From DATJHM01 sp035493895 (lineage in GTDB: Bacteria > Chloroflexota > Ktedonobacteria > Ktedonobacterales > Ktedonobacteraceae): a stretch of DNA of 27,844 nucleotides. The stretch covers positions 1 to 27,844 of the forward strand of contig DATJHM010000163.1 in assembly GCA_035493895.1 (NCBI GenBank). The letters are read 5' to 3'. A model generated the notes under the pieces. That model was given only the letters and a program-made list of their open reading frames with translations. It searched no databases and was not told where the DNA came from. Shown one piece after another: positions 22,058 through 27,844 of the stretch (within the stretch, counting starts at the first letter, position 1; each line of letters starts with the position of its first letter). The position numbers and the translations under genes were made by a program.

Positions 22058-22762
22058 TTATCCTACCACTTGAGATTGATTGACGATGTGGGGGAAACCG
22101 TCATGGCAATCGACAAGGTAGCGGGATGCAACATCATTTGTGTACGCCTTTCCTTGAATAGTGTGGTAGCCTCGGGCAGAGTTTTTGCGACTGGCAATTG
22201 CCTTGCCCGGAGGGAGAATATAAATGATCTCGCCAGTGCATCTGCGATCGTGTTCAGCAATCGTGATCGTATCGCCGACCTTATACTCACCCGTGTGAAC
22301 GGGTCCAAAGAGGCTTGCGAGTTGTTGTTCATCGTGCGTATTAAGTTGATAGGGCTCATAGACACGTTCGCCGTGTCGGATATATTCAGCAATAGCAACG
22401 CGTTCATCAGTTTCAATCGTAATAATCCAGAGACTCAAAAACTCCTGCGGCTGTTGTATGACCGTTACAGGACTCCATATCAAGGCTTTGAGACCCGGGC
22501 GAGCGCCAATAGTCGCGAGGGCGGCATGCTCAAATAGTTTAATTTGAATGCGGCGAAGAATGGAATCGTCATCCTGATTAGAGAGATCTAAGAGGTCCGA
22601 GATCTGAATATTATTTATCGTGACACGAGCATGCATACCATCATCTTGCCAATCAATAGGGTCAAGCGAGATATGCAAATTCTTGCAGATGGCAGCGATC
22701 TGTTCTGCTTTCAGGCGTGCTTCTTGTTGCTCCTCAACTTTATTTCTGCGTGAGTAAGTCAT
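22058..22762 (-). CDS. Hypothetical protein, unknown function
   Basis: A 234-residue soluble protein that I do not recognise. The start ATG has AAAGGGAG 5 bp upstream. The N-terminus is charged and helical (about 5-30). A middle region follows with alternating hydrophobic strands (WSPVTVIQ, LSLWIITIETDERVAIAEYI, about 108-140). The C-terminal third (YKVGDTITIAEHDRRCTGEI, then YILPPGK) reads like a small beta-barrel or SH3-like domain. No signal peptide, membrane helix or catalytic motif is evident. It is read in the same direction as the phosphorylase-TIR gene but separated by that gene's terminator, so it is probably its own unit. Codon use and frame quality indicate a real gene. Confidence 0.7.
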   Translation of the reverse strand: MTYSRRNKVEEQQEARLKAEQIAAICKNLHISLDPIDWQDDGMHARVTINNIQISDLLDLSNQDDDSILRRIQIKLFEHAALATIGARPGLKALIWSPVTVIQQPQEFLSLWIITIETDERVAIAEYIRHGERVYEPYQLNTHDEQQLASLFGPVHTGEYKVGDTITIAEHDRRCTGEIIYILPPGKAIASRKNSARGYHTIQGKAYTNDVASRYLVDCHDGFPHIVNQSQVVG

Positions 22763-23084
22763 TATGACTCCCTTTAGGACGAATGGAGCCTTCCACGGAT
22801 ATCATTTACTTCTGAAAGAAGGAGAGAGGGCTCACCAGTGATAGCATAAACACTTCCACCCCTGAATGTCCCACCATGTGACCAGGAAGTGTGCCAAGCG
22901 CTAATTTCTACTGGGAACACAAAAATAAGAAATGTAACGCATAGGAAGATCTATGTGACTCTCTTATTGTACACTATTTTTCGGCGAAAGGCAACGGAAG
23001 AGAAAAAGAAAAAGCACGTCCCTCTACCTCTCAGGCTCTCTGAGCGATGAGCGTTCTTGAAGGATGTGCTCAGCTTCTTTTCGC
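22763..23084. other. Intergenic region, 322 bp
   Basis: Left part AT-rich, presumably the promoter of the hypothetical gene, though I see no convincing -35/-10 pair. Right part holds the terminator of the phosphorylase-TIR gene. Confidence 0.4.
23001..23070 (-). terminator. Rho-independent terminator of the phosphorylase-TIR gene
   Basis: On the minus strand AGCACATCC (23070-23062) pairs with GGACGTGCT (23021-23013), one mismatch, followed by TTTTTCTTTTTC. A smaller CTCAG/CTGAG hairpin lies in the loop. Confidence 0.65.
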
Positions 23085-24641
23085 TTATGATTTTCCAGCG
23101 AGATTGTCTATGACATTTCTGAGATCTTCAGCGACCTTTGCCATTACCTCATCCTGATTGTTCGCTGAAGCAATCGGAGGGCCGCTGAGCGGTAATGGCA
23201 TAAGCACGCCATAAAACTCATCTTCCAGGAAATTGGGCGTAGCTCGTAAGTGTACTGGAATGACGGTAGCGCCTTCGTTGTAGCGCGCTTGTATCAACTT
23301 ATATTCTTGATCATAGAGGTCTGAGCCGATGTAGTCGGGGGTAAGTAGTAGAATAATTATCTGGGCCTCTTTCAGCTTTCCCTCGACATCCTTTTCCACA
23401 TTGTCACCAGCGTAGATATCATCTCGATACCAACTTTCAATCGATTTCAGGCGTCTCAAAGGCGCAAGATGATTGTTTAAGGCTTTGATCAGGGCTTCGT
23501 CTTTTGGCGATTGCGAATAGGAAAAAAAGATTTTTACTGGTTGTTTGTTTGTCTCTTGCTGAGAGTTTTTTGTCGTGCCAGAGGTAGATGGTATGGGCCT
23601 GGGTACGGTTCGTAGAAATGGTCGACCTGCGGGCATACGCTCTTCAGTGACAAACTTCTTGATAAATGCATGCATATAGGTCGCTGAAAGCGTGGCGGCA
23701 TATTTGTGATAGCTATCGTCTTTAGAGCTATCGCCATAATCGCAGACGCCTTTGACAAAGAGATAATTGATGTTTCGTTCGCGTAGTGTGTGATAGAAGG
23801 CCCAGCACTCCATATCGAGACCCAGAACCTTGCTCACGGGTTGACTGATTTCGAGAAAGGGATTATCTTTGCGCACACTGTTGCCAGAGGCCATAGGGCC
23901 GATATGGCATGTTGGGGTTGAAGGGTCCTGGTAGGGAAACTCTTCGGGCCCATAGATAAGTTCTGTTACCAGGGATTCGTTGAGTTGCATCTTCCCATCG
24001 AGAAATGGTTCTGTCCCTTGTTTCAGTTCTTGAACGATGCTTCTCCATTTTGGGGCATGTGTATCTAAGTCGGTAAAATTGATGGCGCGGACGTTTTTTT
24101 TCTCCAGCAGTGTATTGAGAAGCCAGTCTGTTTGTTGGCGTTTTGAGATGGGTCTGGTAATCTGCGATCCTTCCTTTTGCCAATCCTCAAAGCCATGCAC
24201 GGCTTGCAAAATAGGCTGTAAGAGCTGGATGTTTTTTACATTGTACAGGTGCTTGCTTCCGCCATCTGCGGTAGAGACATAGCTACCGCTATCATGGAGA
24301 TAGGTGCTCTCGGCGACAATGAGGTCGCCTAATTTAACCTTGTCTTTATTGCCAGCGCAGATGCCAGTCATAGCGGCGAAGCGGATCGGAAAGACGTCTA
24401 AGAGTCGCCCCAGGTCATCCTGGATATCGGAGCCACCCATATCGGGCGCCCAGGTGATGAAGAGATTGAGTGGTTCTCCCTTCCCATTCTGTATCGTGGC
24501 GCTGAAGAAATTGCGTCTGAGTTGCGGGCTATATTCTTCTTCAGGCTCTGTGCCATGCGTCTTGAGCACGTCAAGAAACGCTTCAGCTTCTTCATGAAGG
24601 GCGCAGATTATGCAGACGTCATAGTAATCCTTACTCGTCAT
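23085..24641 (-). CDS. Nucleoside phosphorylase/nucleosidase-TIR fusion, putative defence protein
   Basis: About 518 residues from the ATG at 24641 (GAGGG upstream); an in-frame ATG at 24659 has a weaker site (numbers here count from 24659). Residues 13-345 form a PNP/UDP-phosphorylase (MTA/SAH-nucleosidase-like) domain: acid ALHEEAEAF (E23/E24), GICAG (99-103) with GDLIVAE, the ribose-binding ME in LDMECWAF (M283/E284), and catalytic D307 in VKGVCDYGD. About 100 extra residues are inserted between GD and ME. A polar linker (346-373) leads to a TIR domain (375-505) with IFFSYS, a WYRDDIYAG loop, IIILLLTPDYI and the likely NADase glutamate E452 in YDQEYKLI. Bacterial TIRs usually deplete NAD+ or make signals in anti-phage defence. 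A defence role here is inferred. Confidence 0.85.
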   Translation of the reverse strand: MTSKDYYDVCIICALHEEAEAFLDVLKTHGTEPEEEYSPQLRRNFFSATIQNGKGEPLNLFITWAPDMGGSDIQDDLGRLLDVFPIRFAAMTGICAGNKDKVKLGDLIVAESTYLHDSGSYVSTADGGSKHLYNVKNIQLLQPILQAVHGFEDWQKEGSQITRPISKRQQTDWLLNTLLEKKNVRAINFTDLDTHAPKWRSIVQELKQGTEPFLDGKMQLNESLVTELIYGPEEFPYQDPSTPTCHIGPMASGNSVRKDNPFLEISQPVSKVLGLDMECWAFYHTLRERNINYLFVKGVCDYGDSSKDDSYHKYAATLSATYMHAFIKKFVTEERMPAGRPFLRTVPRPIPSTSGTTKNSQQETNKQPVKIFFSYSQSPKDEALIKALNNHLAPLRRLKSIESWYRDDIYAGDNVEKDVEGKLKEAQIIILLLTPDYIGSDLYDQEYKLIQARYNEGATVIPVHLRATPNFLEDEFYGVLMPLPLSGPPIASANNQDEVMAKVAEDLRNVIDNLAGKS

Positions 24642-24710
24642 CTTTTCCCTCTGGAACATATTCTCTTATCTGTAGCGTTGCGCGCGTTATTACGTGCCTT
24701 CTAATCTCAT

Positions 24711-24740
24711 AAAATACCACAAATGCGTCGAGTTTAGCAA
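24711..24740 (-). promoter_or_regulatory. Candidate promoter of the phosphorylase-TIR gene
   Basis: Minus strand TTGCTA (24740-24735), 18-bp spacer, TATTTT (24716-24711), about 70 bp before the start codon. Confidence 0.45.
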
Positions 24741-24979
24741 TAATAGAGAGTTCGTTTTTTGCGCATACTAAGATAGAAAAAGCGCCAAAAACTTTTTTGC
24801 TTTTCCCATGTGGTACGTCATGTATATAACAGTAAACGCACGCAGAATAAAATAATAAAATAAACGTACAGGGATCAGCATTTTCGTGGATCAGTGTGGA
24901 AGAAAAAATCTCTTCTCGCGAGGCAGTGATTTGTCGCCTTGCTCCGAAACGTCAGGAGCCGTGATATTTTGCGGACAGA

Positions 24980-25128
24980 GGGACATGTCCAGGACAGCAG
25001 AGGAAATGTCCCGGGATGTCCCAGAAATCGTCAAGAAATGTCCCAGGAAATGGTTAAGGTATGGGATAGTGATGTCCCGTGTTCCCTGCTACGCTTTTGG
25101 AGGTAGCAGGGAACGGTTCTGGGACATC
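24980..25128. repeat. ATGTCCC site cluster ending in a long hairpin
   Basis: ATGTCCC occurs at 25006, 25016, 25038 and 25072, and its complement GGGACAT at 24980 and 25121; a one-base variant starts at 24985. The last forward and last reverse copies are the base of a hairpin: GATGTCCC (25071-25078) with GGGACATC (25121-25128), and inside it a perfect 12-bp stem 25081-25092 with 25103-25114. No T-run follows. Confidence 0.75.
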
Positions 25129-25219
25129 TCATGATTCTCCCAGCAACTCTGCTCTCCATAAGTGGCGACCGGCAATGTGCATTGACGGTAGGCTATGTTA
25201 GAGTGAGAAGGAGCGCAAA

Positions 25220-25900
25220 GTGCTGAAAGATACTACTGTTTCTACGAAATCGTCGTCCGCTTATACAGACCCTGATTGGTACGCCCTCTATATGATCTTG
25301 CCGGGACTGGTGACGCACGCAGTATATACATTGCGGATTTCGCTCTGGTATGGGCAAGAATACGATATTGTGGAAGATGTCGTCCAGGAAACGCTGCTGA
25401 AGTTGCTCGAGCGTATTCGTAAAGCGGAGAGGGGCGAGGCATCGCCGATCGAGCAGATTGAGCGTATGGCGGCCGTGATTGCCTATAACTGTTGTCGAGA
25501 CATGAGGCGGCATGATCGGCGTGTCTTCCACTTCCCGGCCTCAGTTGCTGAGTTTGAGGATCGTTATCTGGATACCGTGCGGCCTCAGCGCGATTGCTCG
25601 GAAGAGGCTATTGAGCAGGTCTTTCTGGATGCGCTTTTTGCTTTGCTGGCGCGAGAGGTGAATCGTTTCCCGCGCAAGCAGCGTCAGGCAGTTTTGACAG
25701 AGCTTGCCAATACGATGTGTTTTGAGGAGCAGCCATCGTCATTGCAGGAGGCATTTCTCGCCGTGGGTGTTGATTTGCAGGAGTACCAGCAGGCATTGGC
25801 GGGAACCTTTAAGGCGCGCAGCCAGCATACGGCTCTGCTCTATTGGGCCTATAAGCGCATGACGAACCTGCCAGCGGTGCAGGAGTATATTGCCTGTTAG
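25220..25900 (+). CDS. ECF-like sigma-70 family factor, divergent
   Basis: A 226-residue protein starting at a GTG with a strong AAGGAG 6 bp upstream. The N-terminal part matches sigma region 2: HAVYTLRISLWYGQEYD then IVEDVVQETLLKLLERI (about 34-66), and the DNA-binding helix IAYNCCRDMRRHDRR (87-101). The C-terminal part (about 132-215: LAREVNRFPRKQRQAVLTEL, then a helix pair ending LLYWAYKRM) sits where region 4 should be but is only loosely like a sigma-4 helix-turn-helix. Such divergent factors are common in Ktedonobacteria. No anti-sigma gene is adjacent. It diverges from the phosphorylase-TIR gene across a gap with repeated ATGTCCC sites, which could be its own control region. Its target genes are unknown. 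Confidence 0.7.
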   Translation: MLKDTTVSTKSSSAYTDPDWYALYMILPGLVTHAVYTLRISLWYGQEYDIVEDVVQETLLKLLERIRKAERGEASPIEQIERMAAVIAYNCCRDMRRHDRRVFHFPASVAEFEDRYLDTVRPQRDCSEEAIEQVFLDALFALLAREVNRFPRKQRQAVLTELANTMCFEEQPSSLQEAFLAVGVDLQEYQQALAGTFKARSQHTALLYWAYKRMTNLPAVQEYIAC

Positions 25901-25905
25901 TAGAA

Positions 25906-25980
25906 GCGCGGCTTGTCTGCACTGTCACGGAAAGAAGGGGAATCTCCCATCAAATCCGTGACAGTGCAGGCAAGCCGCGC
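25906..25980. repeat. Stem-loop repeat (copy B)
   Basis: 26-bp inverted repeat (25906-25931 with 25955-25980, one mismatch that is a G-U pair in RNA) and a 23-nt loop. It begins 5 bp after the sigma-like gene's stop. The loop segment 25935-25953 is identical to 14312-14330 of copy A, and the arm GCTTGTCTGC is also shared. It may end transcription of the gene before it, but lacks a T-run. Confidence 0.8.
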
Positions 25981-26012
25981 CTTTATGAGGGATAAAAATC
26001 ACGGCGGGAGTA

Positions 26013-26042
26013 TTGACAGAAAAATTTTTTGCTGCGTAATAT
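26013..26042 (+). promoter_or_regulatory. Promoter of the ThuA-like gene
   Basis: Perfect TTGACA (26013-26018), an 18-bp spacer and TAATAT (26037-26042). The leader to the ATG is about 47 nt. Confidence 0.7.
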
Positions 26043-26095
26043 GAAAACGCATTGGAAAAATGTGCATGTAACATTAGCATAGCAAGGAATGTACG

Positions 26096-26740
26096 ATGAA
26101 GTCAGCACTTTTTGTCTGGGGTGGCTGGGAAGGCCATACGCCCAGGCAGAGCACAGGTATTTTTGCAGCGATCCTCGAGGAATTGGGGTATCAGGTAGAA
26201 ATTAGTGATACGCTTGATTCTTATCTGGACGAAACGAAATTGAGTTCGTTAGATTTAATAGTTCCGGTGTGGACGATGTCGACCATCACCGATGCTCAAG
26301 AGAGTGGTTTACTTGCGGCAGTGAAGAGTGGAGTTGGCGTAGCCGGATGGCACGGCACCATGGGTGATTCCTTTCGCAATAATGTCAAATATCAATATAT
26401 GGTTGGTGGCCAGTGGGTTGCTCATCCGGGAAATGTTATCGACTATAGAGTCAATATTACGAAGCATGACGATCCGATTGTAGAGGGCCTGGAAGATTTC
26501 AATATGCATTCTGAGCAGTATTATATGCATGTTGATCCGAACAACGAGGTCCTGGCTACAACAACCTTCAACGGTGAGTACGACGATTGGGTGAAGGGGA
26601 ATGTGATGCCGGTCGTCTGGAAGAAACGCTGGGGAGCGGGACGCGTCTTCTATTCTTCTCTCGGACATGTTGCAAGCGATTTCAACGTGCCTGAAGCGCG
26701 GGAAATTTTCAAGCGCGGTATGCTCTGGGCCAGCCGCTAG
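26096..26740 (+). CDS. ThuA-like domain protein
   Basis: A 214-residue class I glutamine-amidotransferase-like protein of the ThuA family (PF06283), named after a trehalose-utilisation gene of Sinorhizobium; the biochemical reaction remains unclear. Family wording is visible: an N-terminal strand ALFVWGGWEGHTP (His14), VAGWHGTMGDSF (about 83-94, with the family's GWHG turn), VGGQWVAHPGN, ITKHDDPIVEGLEDF, the SEQYYMHVDP block (about 139-148), PVVWKKRWGAGRVFYSSLGH, and the C-terminal GMLWASR. No signal peptide, so cytoplasmic. AAGGA lies 7 bp before the ATG. It has its own promoter and Rho-independent terminator and so is a single-gene unit. A sugar-related role is likely but not shown by its neighbours. 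Confidence 0.9.
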   Translation: MKSALFVWGGWEGHTPRQSTGIFAAILEELGYQVEISDTLDSYLDETKLSSLDLIVPVWTMSTITDAQESGLLAAVKSGVGVAGWHGTMGDSFRNNVKYQYMVGGQWVAHPGNVIDYRVNITKHDDPIVEGLEDFNMHSEQYYMHVDPNNEVLATTTFNGEYDDWVKGNVMPVVWKKRWGAGRVFYSSLGHVASDFNVPEAREIFKRGMLWASR

Positions 26741-26795
26741 CCTGCGTTTGCCTCGTTGGCATGCGTATAGCAGGTGTTGGAGATGAGATAGACGG

Positions 26796-26831
26796 AAAAG
26801 AGAGGGTCAGGTATGCCTGGCCCTCTCTTTT
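26796..26831 (+). terminator. Rho-independent terminator of the ThuA-like gene
   Basis: AAAAGAGAGGG (26796-26806) pairs with CCCTCTCTTTT (26821-26831); with CAGG/CCTG and one G-U pair the stem is 16 bp with a 4-nt loop. The T-run ends the right arm; the A-run of the left arm makes it usable in both directions. Confidence 0.85.
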
Positions 26832-26966
26832 GCTGTATGCGCGATTTTCCTCTTGCGTTTCGAGGCTGAAAAACGTTTGCCGCAAGGATGGCAATCTCGA
26901 TGAGATAAAGGTTTCCAGCCCCCAACGAGATGCCGATAGCGTATAGTATACAATTGTTGAGTTTGG

Positions 26967-27007
26967 AGTGCAATATTGTCTGTTGTTTTGTTTTACAACA
27001 CTGCACT
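26967..27007 (-). terminator. Hairpin after the GAF gene
   Basis: Read on the minus strand, 27007-26995 and 26979-26967 pair over 13 bp, with two G-U pairs, around a 15-nt loop, 30 bp after the GAF stop codon. No T-run follows, so termination is uncertain. The G-U pairing works only on this strand, which supports an RNA role for the GAF transcript. Confidence 0.4.
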
Positions 27008-27037
27008 TCTATTTCATGCAAGTAACGTTTTTTGTCC

Positions 27038-27631
27038 TTAGTGAACGATTTCAGTGCCCCAGAATGCACTGACGATTCCGCTGTATGAGTTGCGCAATGA
27101 TTCGTACAGTTGTGCATTTTCGATGGACTGCGCTGCCAGGCTGGCGAGCACCGAAAGGAATTTGATGTCTTCATCATGAAAGATGGTCATGGTGCCACTA
27201 TAGACGCGCAGGACGCCGATAGCCTCGCCGCGGACCTCCAGAGGAACGCAGATGACTGAAACAAGACCCTCTTTACGTGCCGCCTCGCGATACTGAAAGC
27301 GGGGATCGACGCGGACATCAGGGATATAGACCACCTGATTGCAGAGCGTCTCGGTGTCAATCGTGCTATGTTTGATATCGACAGGACCTTTGTTCAGGTA
27401 GCTTTCGCTGAAGCCATATTTTGCGCTCAGGCGAAGCTGACCAGTGCTGGGATCGAGCAGACGCAGGCCGACCGCTTTGGCCCCCATTGCCTCGGTAGTA
27501 CTTTTGACGATACTTTCTAATACCTGTTCAAGCTCGAGGCTGGAAGAAATAATGAGAGCGGTTTGATACAACGTCGTGTAGTAGTCTCGCGCAGAGCGAT
27601 TTGAAGACACGCTGATGGGATTAATCGTCAT
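27038..27631 (-). CDS. Stand-alone GAF domain protein
   Basis: A 197-residue cytoplasmic protein with an excellent AAGGAGG site 6 bp before its ATG. Nearly the whole length is one GAF domain (about 25-180): LELEQVLESIVKSTTEAMGA, VGLRLLDPSTGQL, IPDVRVDPRFQYREAARKEG, then SVICVPLEVRGEAIGVLRVYS and the closing helix LASLAAQSIENAQLYE. GAF domains bind small ligands such as cyclic nucleotides, haem or bilins. No conserved NKFDE motif or chromophore cysteine is obvious, so the ligand is unknown. There is no kinase, cyclase or DNA-binding domain; it may be a sensor working with a separate partner. It has the sequence style of the GAF module of phytochrome-like or NreA-like sensors. Confidence 0.88.
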   Translation of the reverse strand: MTINPISVSSNRSARDYYTTLYQTALIISSSLELEQVLESIVKSTTEAMGAKAVGLRLLDPSTGQLRLSAKYGFSESYLNKGPVDIKHSTIDTETLCNQVVYIPDVRVDPRFQYREAARKEGLVSVICVPLEVRGEAIGVLRVYSGTMTIFHDEDIKFLSVLASLAAQSIENAQLYESLRNSYSGIVSAFWGTEIVH

Positions 27632-27844
27632 GTTGAACCTCCTTGAGCAGGTAATGCGAATACATATACAGTGATTTTGTAAGTAAAGACGATATACTAG
27701 AATAGTTGTAAGGTGCTAAAATTTATTTTTTATTACACAATTACAAACAGCCGAGCTGCGGATTCTATTCCCAAAAATATTCCCTTTCTGCTAAATAGAA
27801 AAAAGAGGGGGTTTTCTATAGACAGGAAGATGCGCATCAAGCGA
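27632..27844. other. AT-rich window end without a gene
   Basis: Upstream region of the GAF gene. I see no clear promoter pair. A small dyad TAGAAAA/TTTTCTA (about 27797-27819) frames a G-run. Nothing else is supported. Confidence 0.4.

Larger units (their letters stand above)
24660..25219. other. 560-bp divergent gap with promoter, AT-rich block and ATGTCCC cluster
   Basis: The largest gap in the window. 24660-24880 is strongly AT-rich and holds the TIR gene promoter; 24980-25128 holds the ATGTCCC cluster; the sigma-like gene's ribosome site is at 25208-25213. An 82-codon open frame (24886-25134) coincides with the repeats, has no ribosome site and is not called. Confidence 0.6.

Noticed and set aside
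21965..22537. 190-codon plus-strand frame
   Set aside because: Mostly antisense to the hypothetical gene at 22058-22762, which has a strong ribosome site and better protein character.
24886..25134. 82-codon open frame in the gap before the sigma-like gene
   Set aside because: It has no ribosome site, and its sequence is just the translated ATGTCCC repeats and hairpin.
27797..27819. TAGAAAA/TTTTCTA dyad with a G-run at the window end
   Set aside because: Only 7 AT-rich base pairs with the G-run in the loop; not a terminator and likely chance in AT-rich DNA.

Overview
The window looks like a chromosomal segment of a spore-forming, filamentous Chloroflexota bacterium of the Ktedonobacteria type. 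This is inferred from gene style only: a 1041-residue MalT-like LuxR regulator with an extra N-terminal domain, unusual two-region sigma factors, an ECF42-type sigma factor paired with a YCII/DGPF protein, F420-linked nitroreductase-like proteins, and many lineage-specific proteins of unknown function. No rRNA, tRNA, CRISPR array or insertion sequence was seen. The left-most gene is cut by the window edge.

Layout. (1) 1-3.6 kb: a truncated F420-type nitroreductase gene, diverging from a RocB-like M20 metallopeptidase that appears to be leaderless; then a group III truncated haemoglobin and a small secreted protein made of two copies of a Cys-containing repeat. (2) 3.6-10.2 kb, all on the minus strand: a large LuxR-type ATP-dependent regulator, an FAD-dependent oxidoreductase, and a two-gene unit encoding a PATAN-like protein and a six-helix membrane protein with a coiled-coil tail. 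(3) 10.5-12.3 kb: a two-gene minus-strand operon (HpcH/HpaI aldolase, then D-2-hydroxyacid dehydrogenase) with a near-consensus promoter, a palindrome at its start site and a double-hairpin terminator. (4) 12.6-14.2 kb: YCII protein and ECF42 sigma factor, preceded by a candidate ECF42 promoter. (5) 14.5-21.9 kb: a carbohydrate or polyol uptake and oxidation region: Tat lipoprotein binding protein, two permeases and a zinc alcohol dehydrogenase on the minus strand, the decayed remnant of a LacI repressor upstream, a divergent L-xylulose-reductase-like SDR, and a cytoplasmic GH76 glycosidase meeting the SDR tail to tail. No transporter ATPase or sugar kinase is present, so both must be supplied from elsewhere. 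(6) 22-25.9 kb: an unknown protein, a nucleoside-phosphorylase-TIR fusion that is a good candidate for an anti-phage or abortive-infection protein, and a divergent sigma-like gene. The AT-rich gap between the last two carries an unusual cluster of ATGTCCC sites. (7) 26-27.8 kb: a ThuA-like protein with a clear promoter and terminator, and a stand-alone GAF protein.

The points most worth a second look are the phosphorylase-TIR fusion with the ATGTCCC cluster beside it, the LacI relic (lost start codon plus a clean in-frame internal deletion), a stem-loop repeat family whose two copies each directly follow a sigma-factor gene, and several promoters with inverted repeats placed where operators should be.
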